From assembly GCA_029256865.1 (NCBI GenBank), contig JARIEH010000095.1, forward strand, positions 1 to 14,123: a DNA stretch of 14,123 nt. Reading direction: 5' to 3'. Position numbers and translations under genes: made by a program. The notes under the pieces are model-generated. The model had not been told where the DNA came from. It did not search any database and saw only the letters and a list, made by a program, of their open reading frames with translations. Below are positions 7,082-13,932 of the stretch, piece by piece (position 1 is the first letter of the stretch; each line of letters opens with the position of its first letter). Source of the stretch: Psychrobacter sp. Its GTDB lineage: Bacteria > Pseudomonadota > Gammaproteobacteria > Pseudomonadales > Moraxellaceae.

Positions 7082-9064
7082 ATGCCCCATCTTGACTTTA
7101 CCCAGCCTCCATTTGACGTGTTGCGACTGGCTGAACGCCAAAGTCTCAAAAAAAATACCCAAATTCGCTATCTTGCTGCCAATGAAACCTTACCTGCAGA
7201 CGATTTAAATCATTTTTTTGTGGTGTTAAAAGGACAAATTGAGCAAACACTAGAGGGGAAATTCGTTGGTTCTTATTTAGGGAGCAAAAATTCATCCGAA
7301 CAGCTTAATAATAATGATTGGTTTGACAGTCGCCGTACGCCTGACTCACAAGATATTGGCAATACTAGCACTGGGCCCTATCAATATCGCGCTATCGAAG
7401 ACACCCTATTGCTACAAGTTGCAGGAGAGGCTATCGATAAAATCAGCGCACAAAACCATCTGGTACGCCAGTTACTATCAGACAGTCTACCTGAGCGCTT
7501 AAAAGCGTTACAACAGCGGCGTAGCAATCAAAGTCCAGTATTAGGGTTAAACAAAGACAGTTATAATGAACAACAAGAAGTACAGCAAATCATGCTGCAA
7601 CCTGTCACTGATATCAGCCTGTTACCCGTGTGTATTATCGAAGCTGATAGTAGTCTGTATCATGCTGCGCGCACCATGATTGAAGCGGGCCTGAAACATG
7701 TACTGATACGCCCAACACCCCCTCTTTCAAACCCATCTTCAGACACTCAGCATTCGGACGATAGTCTCAAACCTACTGAAACACCGCACTCAGATCATAA
7801 TCTGGGTATGTTGAGTGATGCTGATATCTGCCGCGCTATTAGTGAACAACAAGACCCAGCGACTACTCCCTGCCAACGCTTTACAAACTTTAATCTGCGG
7901 ACCATCAATACTGATAAGGAGATTGGCGAAGCGTTAATGATCATGACCCGCTATCGCATACATCGTCTACCTGTCATCGATGATAGGGGTCAAGTCGTTG
8001 GCATACTGGCACTACGTGATTTACTGGCGTATCTTGGTCAACATTCACAGCTGATCAGTATCCAAATCGAACAAGCCAAAGACTTAAACAGTCTCGATAC
8101 TGCGGTCGAATTGATTGGCCGCTACATTCGGGCGCAGCACCAAAACGGTGTTAAAATTGGGATTGTCAGTCGCATGGTACAGACGCTAAACGCGCAAGTT
8201 TTTACCAAGCTTTGGCAACTGATCGTTCCTGATGAAGTACTAAAAAATACCTGCGTGATTGTGATGGGGTCAGAAGGCCGCGGTGAGCAGATCATGCGTA
8301 CCGACCAAGATAATGCGCTCATCATTCGTGATGATTACTCTCATCCTGATCTGGCTGAGTTTGCTGAGACTTTTAATAATCAGCTGGCGACTCTGGGTTA
8401 TCCGCTGTGTGATGGCAACATCATGATGACCAATCCGATGTGGCGGCTACCGCTTAAGCAGTTTAAATCCCAAGTCAGCTTATGGTTTAAAAATACCGAC
8501 CCCATGCACAGTATTTATATCTCCGCGATACTAGATGCTGAATATGTCTGCGGTGATGAGTCGCTATTGACTGAGATACGTAAGCATCTAAAAACTGCCC
8601 ACAGACGATCGGATCCTATGTTTGTCCGTCAGTTCGCACGTGCCGCGCTTCAATTCGGTGACATCAATCAATGGTGGCAAAAGCTGGTACCTTTATTAGG
8701 CGGTAAGCCCAGCTCTCATGATGTTGATCTAAAAAAAGCAGGTATCTTCCCGCTGGTACACGGTATCCGCGCCATGGCTTTGGAACACGATATTTTACAA
8801 GTACCCAGTACCAAAGAGCGACTTAAGGCTTTGGTTCAAATACGCGCCTTGAGCAAAGATCGTGCGGATACTTTAGAAGAAGCGTTAGAGTTTTTTATGG
8901 CGCAGCGGCTAGCAGTTGCGCTATCTACAAACGATAAGCATGCTCGGCAAATCGATCCCACTACTTTATCTGCGCTTGAGCGTGACTTATTTAAAGAGTG
9001 TTTGGCAGTGGTAAAGAGCTTTAAAATGCAGCTACAACAGCATTATCACCTAGAAATATTATAA
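7082..9064 (+). CDS. cNMP-like/CBS/DUF294 nucleotidyltransferase-like protein
   Basis: Predicted cytosolic signalling protein of 660 residues. Domains in order: an N-terminal cyclic-nucleotide-binding-like beta barrel (about 10-130), a CBS pair (about 171-258 and 270-325) that would bind an adenosine ligand, then a DUF294 nucleotidyltransferase-like domain (about 335-480) and the DUF294 C-terminal helical domain (about 510-655). The nucleotidyltransferase signature is intact: G396-S397-E398-G399-R400-G401-E402-Q403 and D408-x-D410. This is the same Pol-beta superfamily hallmark as in GlnD, so catalysis is plausible, but substrate and target are unknown. The first CBS motif carries a Ser/Pro/His/Asp-rich insertion of about 33 residues (208-240). 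AGGA lies 7 bases before the start. The exonuclease gene follows after 17 bases, so the two are very likely co-transcribed, an arrangement also known in pseudomonads. Confidence 0.93.
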   Translation: MPHLDFTQPPFDVLRLAERQSLKKNTQIRYLAANETLPADDLNHFFVVLKGQIEQTLEGKFVGSYLGSKNSSEQLNNNDWFDSRRTPDSQDIGNTSTGPYQYRAIEDTLLLQVAGEAIDKISAQNHLVRQLLSDSLPERLKALQQRRSNQSPVLGLNKDSYNEQQEVQQIMLQPVTDISLLPVCIIEADSSLYHAARTMIEAGLKHVLIRPTPPLSNPSSDTQHSDDSLKPTETPHSDHNLGMLSDADICRAISEQQDPATTPCQRFTNFNLRTINTDKEIGEALMIMTRYRIHRLPVIDDRGQVVGILALRDLLAYLGQHSQLISIQIEQAKDLNSLDTAVELIGRYIRAQHQNGVKIGIVSRMVQTLNAQVFTKLWQLIVPDEVLKNTCVIVMGSEGRGEQIMRTDQDNALIIRDDYSHPDLAEFAETFNNQLATLGYPLCDGNIMMTNPMWRLPLKQFKSQVSLWFKNTDPMHSIYISAILDAEYVCGDESLLTEIRKHLKTAHRRSDPMFVRQFARAALQFGDINQWWQKLVPLLGGKPSSHDVDLKKAGIFPLVHGIRAMALEHDILQVPSTKERLKALVQIRALSKDRADTLEEALEFFMAQRLAVALSTNDKHARQIDPTTLSALERDLFKECLAVVKSFKMQLQQHYHLEIL

Positions 9065-9081
9065 AGGGATTATAGACTGAT

Positions 9082-9687
9082 ATGAGTTGGTTTAAGCAGT
9101 TATCCTCTTCTTGGCAAAAGTCGCAACTACAGCGCCCAGAGCTGGAATCAATGTTTACAAAACCAGCTGCCAATCAATGGGTAGCGATCGACTGTGAGAT
9201 GACGGGACTCAACCCAAAAAGGCATCACCTCTTGTCTGTAGCAGCCATTCATATTAACGCTGATACTATTGATACTGGTAATGGGATGCACCTGGTCTGC
9301 AAGCCACCTGCGATGCCTGATCGCGATACTATTGTTATTCACGGCTTGCGCTCCGCTGATGTTGAGAATGGCATGAGCTATGATGAGATGCTAGCGCTGC
9401 TGCTACCTTTCATTGACAATCGCCCGATAGTGGGGTTTTGTCCGCAAATAGACATCGGCTTTTTAAACCCTTTGGTGAAACGTTATATGGGTACTACTTT
9501 ACCCAACGAGGTCATTGATGTGCGCCACTTATACAGTCGGCGTATGGGTGATCGTACTCAAGGTATTCCTCATCAATCACAACATCTGAACAATATCCTC
9601 GCACATTATAATATCCCTGAGCTCGGCACCCACGATGCCTTTAACGATGCAGTGATGACCGCAATGGCATTTTTACATGTACGCTAA
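9082..9687 (+). CDS. DnaQ-fold (DEDDh) 3'-5' exonuclease
   Basis: A 201-residue protein of the DNA polymerase III epsilon/RNase T-like exonuclease superfamily, predicted to remove nucleotides from 3' ends with two metal ions. Motif I is I-D-C-E-M-T-G-L with D37 and E39, motif II carries D124 in Q-I-D-I-G-F-L, and motif III is H184-D-A-F-N-D189, so the DEDDh set is complete. An I-H-G-L block is also present. Residues 1-32 form a basic, polar extension before the fold. It is shorter than E. coli DnaQ (243 residues) and lacks that protein's C-terminal polymerase-binding tail, so it is probably not the replicative proofreader. AGGGA at 9065-9069 is 12 bases before the ATG, a rather long spacing. 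It sits in an operon with the DUF294 gene. Its natural substrate is unknown. Confidence 0.92.
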   Translation: MSWFKQLSSSWQKSQLQRPELESMFTKPAANQWVAIDCEMTGLNPKRHHLLSVAAIHINADTIDTGNGMHLVCKPPAMPDRDTIVIHGLRSADVENGMSYDEMLALLLPFIDNRPIVGFCPQIDIGFLNPLVKRYMGTTLPNEVIDVRHLYSRRMGDRTQGIPHQSQHLNNILAHYNIPELGTHDAFNDAVMTAMAFLHVR

Positions 9688-9692
9688 ACTTT

Positions 9693-9707
9693 GTCATCAA
9701 TGATGAC
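9693..9707. repeat. Short palindrome after exonuclease gene
   Basis: GTCATCA and TGATGAC flank a single A, a perfect dyad just after the exonuclease stop. As RNA it would form a 6-bp stem with a 3-base loop, but no T run follows, so it is a poor rho-independent terminator. It may reduce read-through or protect a 3' end. Confidence 0.3.
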
Positions 9708-9737
9708 CGTAGTTTCATAAAGACGCTTATAATCGAT

Positions 9738-9860
9738 TCAATTAAAAAAACCTAGTGCTACTGGGATGATCGCTTTTGCCATATGGGTTTCGAAGCCTCT
9801 GTTCCGCTTACGCACAGCAAGCCAGGTAAGTTTATAGCAGCTGAACATTATTTTGAATTG
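9738..9860 (-). ncRNA. Putative minus-strand small RNA or 36-codon ORF
   Basis: A rho-independent terminator that works only on the minus strand ends here, yet no known gene precedes it. About 110 bases upstream is a plausible promoter, so a transcript of roughly 110 bases can be drawn. It contains an ORF of 36 codons (9848 to 9738) that starts close to the predicted RNA start with no ribosome site. The encoded peptide has a basic middle (R-K-R-N-R) and a hydrophobic end; the last codons overlap the terminator. The alternative is a decayed or dispersed repeat that happens to carry a terminator. I cannot tell which from one sequence. Confidence 0.3.
9744..9765 (-). terminator. Orphan minus-strand terminator
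   Basis: Read on the minus strand, CCCAGT pairs with ACTAGG (one G-U pair) around a 3-base loop and runs straight into seven T. On the plus strand the run is seven A before the hairpin and no T run follows, so the signal is directional. Both neighbouring protein genes are on the plus strand, so the terminator has no obvious gene to serve. Confidence 0.55.
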
Positions 9861-9890
9861 TCTATATCAGTAGCTATCCAAATCAGTCAC
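9861..9890 (-). promoter_or_regulatory. Possible minus-strand promoter of the small RNA
   Basis: On the minus strand GTGACT (9890-9885) stands as a weak -35 box, then 18 bases, then TATAGA (9866-9861) preceded by TGA as an extended -10 element. The predicted start is near 9854. The match is moderate and could be chance. Confidence 0.25.
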
Positions 9891-10073
9891 TACCCAAACT
9901 TCAGAATAAACACTCTCTATTCTCACCAATATACATCTCAAGGCCTTCTTAGAGCCTTTAGTCGCCCGTACTATCTACGCGAAAACAACAACTCGTGATA
10001 CCATAGGCTGTTTTTGCTACCTGATAATAGACTGCTCATGCGACTCACCTCCAAACTCTATAACGATCATACA

Positions 10074-12062
10074 ATGACTACCAAACTATTGCCTCTTTGC
10101 CCCTATTGGCGAGTGATTAAGCAGCCTTATAAGCGCTTATCAACGCTAGCATTATTTACCATGGCTGCTCTGACACCGCTATATGCGCAAGCCGGCCTAC
10201 CAGAAGCCATTGAAGCGGCATTATTGCGTGCGCAATTAACGCCCGCTGATATCAGTATTATCATCACACCAGTTGGTGATAAAAGTGACAGTCGATTGCC
10301 CTCTCCTATACAGGTTGTTGATAGCATCACTGCTACTCCTGAATTGAATAGCAATCATCAAAAGGCGACTCAAAACCACACTGACGCTGATAATAAGAAA
10401 GTTTTAAGCCATCCAAGCACCCCCAGCACCTTAGTGACTATCGAGAAGCGCACCATTAGAAAACACGAGCAAAAGCTACAAGCTTATGCCGATGATGTTT
10501 ACACTTATTTAAGCTTAGAGAGCATTCCAACGATACTGCCAGAGGAGGCCATATCAGCGCCTGCAAGCAATAGCAGCCATAGTAATGAAAGCAGTAAAGC
10601 TGCTACTGAGACCTCCTCTATCAAAATCTCATTTTCACCTATCCTGAATCATCAATCGACTATCCCGCGCACGCCTGCCAGCACGATGAAACTCGTCCCA
10701 AGTTTTATTGCTCTAGATACTTTGGGTGCTGATTTTGTCTGGCATACACGGGTCTATCATACGGGGATTATTATTGGCGAGCGCTTACATGGCGACTTGA
10801 TCATCCAAGGTAGCGGTGATCCGAAAATGACTCATGAACGTTTACAGCAGCTGCTTTATCAGGTGCAAAAAGCGGGTATCCGTCATATTAACGGGAATAT
10901 TATTATCGATAGCGCCATCTTTGATAATGTTGGCAAAGACCCAGCGGCTTTTGATAATTCGCCACTGCGTCCTTATAATGCCAGTCCCGATGGGTTTTTG
11001 GTCAATTTTAGTACCATAGGTATCCACAGCCATCCCTTAAATGAGGGGCAAGCACAGCTGAGCTATACCCCAAAGCTGGCAAATTACCAATTACCGAACA
11101 CCGTCAATATACGCTCAGCTACTTGCGGACAGGCGCTCTATAGCCTAGCGCCACAATGGCAAAGCACACAACTAACCCTCAATAACGACTTGCCAAATAG
11201 CTGCGGCGAGCATGTATTTTATGTCGCCTACCCAGATGCCAAAGACTTTGCTACCCGTGTACTCGCTGCAAAATGGCAAGAGCTGGGCAATACGCTGAGT
11301 GGTGCAGTCATCGCGCAAGAAGCGTCTTATCAGTCTAGTAAAAAAGCTGAGTCAACTCGCGGCTTAGCGGCATTACCTGTCTCTCCTCTTCCCCTTGTCA
11401 GCTATCCTTCCTTGAGTTTGACCAAGCAGATTTATGATATTAATCATTTTTCTAATAACGTTATGACCGAACAAGTTGCTTTGTCATTGGATGCTTATGG
11501 TCATGGTAAAACTAACGTCAGTAACCCTAAGATAGTTGGTGCTATAAATAAAACAGCGGATGAAATCGCTTATAACAAAACCTCTGCAAAGAAAACCACC
11601 AGCTTATACCAGTTTGGCAAACCCGCTGTCACGAGCTACCCAGCAGCACTACAAACCATGACTGAGTGGTGGCAGAATAACTTGAGCACACCGCCTCCAA
11701 ATCTAACCAATGGCTCAGGGCTTTGTCGAGACTGTACGATAACGGCAGAAAACCTAAATGAGCTACTGACTTACGCCTATCACCATCCAAGCTTCGGCGC
11801 TTATGTCAACTCACTAGGTATCGCTGGTGTCAGTGGGACTATTGCCGCTCACGGTGAACGTTTGCCTGAGTCAGCAGCGACTGGCCGTGCATGGATAAAG
11901 ACTGGCACTTTAAACAACGTCACCTCGATGGCAGGCTACGTCAAAGGACTGTCTGGACAAGACTATGTGGTGGTTGGACTCATCAATAGTGAGCAAGCAT
12001 TGAACGCTTACACCGCCAGACCCGTACTAGATGCGATGCTCGACTGGACCGCACAGCAATGA
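10074..12062 (+). CDS. dacB: D-Ala-D-Ala carboxypeptidase/endopeptidase (PBP4, S13)
   Basis: Periplasmic penicillin-binding protein of peptidase family S13 that trims or cuts peptidoglycan stem peptides. A signal peptide with a hydrophobic core ends near A-Q-A, about residue 40. The three active-site motifs are present: S203-T-M-K206 with the nucleophile Ser203, S460-N-N462, and K609-T-G611. At 662 residues it is much longer than E. coli DacB (477). The extra length is mainly a Ser/Thr/His-rich low-complexity stretch of about 115 residues (about 70-183) between the first strand and the S-x-x-K block, plus a smaller Lys/Thr-rich stretch (about 485-510). The start is uncertain: ATGs occur at 10038 and 10074, neither with a clear ribosome site. 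I chose 10074 because it gives a normal signal peptide. Four Cys residues in the middle and late part could form disulfides. Confidence 0.94.
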   Translation: MTTKLLPLCPYWRVIKQPYKRLSTLALFTMAALTPLYAQAGLPEAIEAALLRAQLTPADISIIITPVGDKSDSRLPSPIQVVDSITATPELNSNHQKATQNHTDADNKKVLSHPSTPSTLVTIEKRTIRKHEQKLQAYADDVYTYLSLESIPTILPEEAISAPASNSSHSNESSKAATETSSIKISFSPILNHQSTIPRTPASTMKLVPSFIALDTLGADFVWHTRVYHTGIIIGERLHGDLIIQGSGDPKMTHERLQQLLYQVQKAGIRHINGNIIIDSAIFDNVGKDPAAFDNSPLRPYNASPDGFLVNFSTIGIHSHPLNEGQAQLSYTPKLANYQLPNTVNIRSATCGQALYSLAPQWQSTQLTLNNDLPNSCGEHVFYVAYPDAKDFATRVLAAKWQELGNTLSGAVIAQEASYQSSKKAESTRGLAALPVSPLPLVSYPSLSLTKQIYDINHFSNNVMTEQVALSLDAYGHGKTNVSNPKIVGAINKTADEIAYNKTSAKKTTSLYQFGKPAVTSYPAALQTMTEWWQNNLSTPPPNLTNGSGLCRDCTITAENLNELLTYAYHHPSFGAYVNSLGIAGVSGTIAAHGERLPESAATGRAWIKTGTLNNVTSMAGYVKGLSGQDYVVVGLINSEQALNAYTARPVLDAMLDWTAQQ

Positions 12063-12067
12063 TAGTC

Positions 12068-12100
12068 AGTAGCCAATGCAATGGCTACTAACTATTATTT
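12068..12100 (+). terminator. Candidate terminator after dacB
   Basis: AGTAGCC (12068-12074) pairs perfectly with GGCTACT (12083-12089) around an 8-base loop, six bases after the dacB stop. The following sequence is T-rich but interrupted by A, so termination may be partial. Confidence 0.4.
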
Positions 12101-12142
12101 ATTACCCTCTTTACCCTTTCTATCTTTTATAAAGGCCAGCTT

Positions 12143-12643
12143 ATGTCACGCACGACGCCCAATCTCAGCAAGCGTAATGCCCAAACACCACATTCTCAGC
12201 AACATCTAACCGTTAAGCTAGCGCGCTATGTGGGATATTTTGCGATCGGTTACGTGCTTGCCAACACCCTATTTATGATGATTCAGACCAAATTTGCCCT
12301 CAACTCGCAACTGGTCACCGCGCTCTCCCTCTTTTTGGGCGCTTATATAGCCGTCAATAAGTTTGTGAAACATCAACAGCGTGCCCTAAACAGAAGCGAG
12401 ATCAATCGCTTGATGTTCGGTAGTATTCTTGTTGTTTGGCTACTAACAGCTATTTACTTCTTGGCTCTGTGGGTATGGCTATTTGATGACGCAAATCGTG
12501 CAGTATTGGTTGAGATGACCCTGCAACAACCTCTGCCATTACTATCAGCACTGGTCATGATATTGCTGCTTACCCTCGTCAGTGCGCGCATCAGCATTTG
12601 GGCGGTGAATCGCCTGCTCGACCCCCAACGCAAGATGTCTTGA
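12143..12643 (+). CDS. Four-helix inner membrane protein, ABZJ_00895-like
   Basis: A 166-residue predicted inner membrane protein with four transmembrane segments at about 28-48, 56-76, 92-114 and 130-150, after a polar N-terminus of about 25 residues. The layout (G-Y-x-x-x-N near the first helix, a basic loop before helix three and a short basic tail) resembles the ABZJ_00895 family of small membrane proteins found in Acinetobacter and Psychrobacter; this assignment is from memory of the family and not certain. No function is known. AAAGG (12131-12135) lies 7 bases before the ATG. It follows dacB by 80 bases with a weak hairpin in between and may be partly co-transcribed with it. Confidence 0.78.
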   Translation: MSRTTPNLSKRNAQTPHSQQHLTVKLARYVGYFAIGYVLANTLFMMIQTKFALNSQLVTALSLFLGAYIAVNKFVKHQQRALNRSEINRLMFGSILVVWLLTAIYFLALWVWLFDDANRAVLVEMTLQQPLPLLSALVMILLLTLVSARISIWAVNRLLDPQRKMS

Positions 12644-12715
12644 GCTCTTGCCTACATCTACAAGGTGCTACAAAAATTTTGCACTATTCACAGATAAAAT
12701 CCGTTAGGCTAACTT

Positions 12716-12721
12716 TATAAT
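12716..12721 (+). promoter_or_regulatory. Possible -10 box for DUF421 gene
   Basis: A perfect TATAAT lies 46 bases before the DUF421 start codon. The closest -35-like hexamer, TTCACA (12687-12692), is 23 bases upstream, longer than ideal, so the promoter call is tentative. Confidence 0.4.
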
Positions 12722-12767
12722 GTGTCATAAACAGTGAGTTATTTTGCACTTTTAAGGAGGCTTTATC

Positions 12768-13298
12768 ATGGATATGCTTTTTTTTGATAACATAGAGAAA
12801 CTTGGGCGCATTGCGCTAACAGCAGTGTTGGTCTACATCTTAGTCGTGCTCGTGACCAAAGTCTCTGGTAAACGCTCCACCTCGCAGCTAAATAACTTCG
12901 ATTGGATCGTGACGGTCATGATTGGCTCATTGGGTGCCAGTACTATTTTACTCGAAAACATCCCCTTCATCGAAGGCGCTGCCTCTATCTTAGTGCTCTA
13001 TGTATTGCAGTTTTTGGTCACCAAGTACGCTTCTATCTCGCCAGCCTTTAGCAGCGTCATTTTATCAGAGCCGCGTATCGTATTTTATCAAGGGCAGTTT
13101 TTGCCAGATGCCATGCGTGCTGAGCGCTTAACTCGCCAAGAGCTGGAATGTGCCATGCGCTCTGAAGGAGTGCGTAGCTTAAATGATATTGAAGCCATTA
13201 TTTTTGAATCTGATGCCAAGCTCACCATTATTACCAAGCCAAACAACGAGCAAGCAACTGACACAGTCTCTGAAACTCTATTACCGTTAACTGACTGA
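12768..13298 (+). CDS. DUF421/YetF-family membrane protein
   Basis: A 176-residue inner membrane protein of the YetF/DUF421 family. Three transmembrane segments (about 14-33, 44-62, 68-88) are followed by a cytosolic YetF domain (about 98-158). Recognisable blocks are the S-G-K-R-S-T-S-Q-L-N-N-F-D stretch after helix one, the P-x-x-V-F-Y-Q-G-Q-F-L start of the soluble domain, and the L-T-x-x-E-L-x-x-x-M-R-x-x-G-V segment. The usual Asp-Gly near the domain end is Asp-Ala here. YetF proteins are poorly understood; some Bacillus relatives are linked to spore germination, which is not relevant here. AAGGAGG (12754-12760), seven bases before the ATG, is the strongest ribosome site in the window, so high translation is likely. 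rlmH follows after 49 bases with no terminator. Confidence 0.92.
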   Translation: MDMLFFDNIEKLGRIALTAVLVYILVVLVTKVSGKRSTSQLNNFDWIVTVMIGSLGASTILLENIPFIEGAASILVLYVLQFLVTKYASISPAFSSVILSEPRIVFYQGQFLPDAMRAERLTRQELECAMRSEGVRSLNDIEAIIFESDAKLTIITKPNNEQATDTVSETLLPLTD

Positions 13299-13347
13299 TG
13301 ATTGATGACACCATAAACTGCCTATAGAAAAGGAGGAATAAGCGCCA

Positions 13348-13836
13348 ATGAAAGTACGACTTCTAACCGTTGGTAATAAAATGCCTAATTGGGTACAAAC
13401 GGGTTTTAATGAATATTACAAACGTATTCAACCCATGCTCAGTACCGAAATCGTCGAGCTTGCCGCAGCCAAACGTGCAAAAAACCCTTCCGATGCCAAT
13501 TTGACTCAATATCGCGAACAAGAAGGTCAGGCGATATTAGCGGCCCACACAGCGGCTGGACGTGAGCGTTTGTGGGTGCTAGATGTCAAAGGTAAGATGC
13601 TATCGACGGAAGGTCTAGCAGATAAATTGGCAGACGCCATGCAGCAAGGGGATGATATTGCCTTGGTCATTGGCGGTGCGGATGGGGTGTCACAAGAGGT
13701 ATTGGCACAGGCAGATATGAAATGGTCATTGTCAGCGCTGACGCTACCACATCCTTTAGTACGTGTGGTATTGATGGAACAGCTTTATAGAGCCATGAGC
13801 ATCAACCACAATCATCCTTATCATCGTGGTAACTAG
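13348..13836 (+). CDS. rlmH: 23S rRNA pseudouridine-1915 N3-methyltransferase
   Basis: SPOUT-class methyltransferase that acts on assembled 70S ribosomes and methylates N3 of pseudouridine 1915 in helix 69 of 23S rRNA with S-adenosylmethionine. The 162 residues compare with 155 in E. coli. Family marks are the M-K-V-R-L-L-T-V-G start, the G109-G110-A-D-G loop of the SAM-binding trefoil knot, the L-P-H-P-L-V-R-V-x-L-x-E-Q-L-Y-R-A block, and the terminal N-H-P-Y-H-R, so the gene is complete. AGGAGG (13331-13336) is 11 bases before the ATG. In many bacteria rlmH follows rsfS; here its upstream neighbour is the DUF421 gene, with which it is probably co-transcribed. Confidence 0.97.
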   Translation: MKVRLLTVGNKMPNWVQTGFNEYYKRIQPMLSTEIVELAAAKRAKNPSDANLTQYREQEGQAILAAHTAAGRERLWVLDVKGKMLSTEGLADKLADAMQQGDDIALVIGGADGVSQEVLAQADMKWSLSALTLPHPLVRVVLMEQLYRAMSINHNHPYHRGN

Positions 13837-13914
13837 CTGGCATTCAACAGACCCTCATTATGATAATGGTTAAAAAAACCTGCTGCTGGCAAAAGAGATT
13901 GAAATAACGCCAAA

Positions 13915-13931
13915 CGCCCTAATACAGGGTG
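13915..13931 (+). promoter_or_regulatory. Small hairpin over the dioxygenase ribosome site
   Basis: CGCCCT (13915-13920) can pair with AGGGTG (13926-13931), with one G-U pair, around the loop AATAC. The 3' arm contains the AGGG that would serve as ribosome site for the ATG at 13933, three bases further on. It could dampen translation, but the stem is short. Confidence 0.3.
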
Positions 13932-13932
13932 A

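Larger units (their letters stand above)
9688..10073. other. Intergenic region with minus-strand signals
   Basis: This 386-base gap lies between the exonuclease gene and dacB. It contains the palindrome at 9693-9707, a minus-strand terminator (9744-9765) and a possible minus-strand promoter (9861-9890). A plus-strand frame of 71 codons (9783-9998) has no ribosome site and unremarkable codon use; I do not believe it. The part nearest dacB (about 9900-10073) is AT-rich and shows nothing I can name; no clear dacB promoter was found. Confidence 0.6.

Noticed and set aside
8122..8325. Minus-strand frame inside the DUF294 gene
   Set aside because: It overlaps the conserved nucleotidyltransferase motif on the other strand, so its openness reflects that gene's codon constraints.
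9783..9998. Plus-strand frame of 71 codons before dacB
   Set aside because: No ribosome site, no recognisable domain or hydrophobic segment, codon use unlike neighbours (including AGA), and its first third overlaps the repeat-like, minus-strand terminator region.
10014..10073. Earlier dacB starts (TTG at 10014, ATG at 10038)
   Set aside because: The TTG has no ribosome site, and both would give an overlong signal peptide n-region. The ATG at 10038 remains possible.
13852..13878. CATTATGATAATG dyad and GGTT-A7-CC after rlmH
   Set aside because: Stems are too short and no T tract follows on the plus strand, so I do not call a terminator here.
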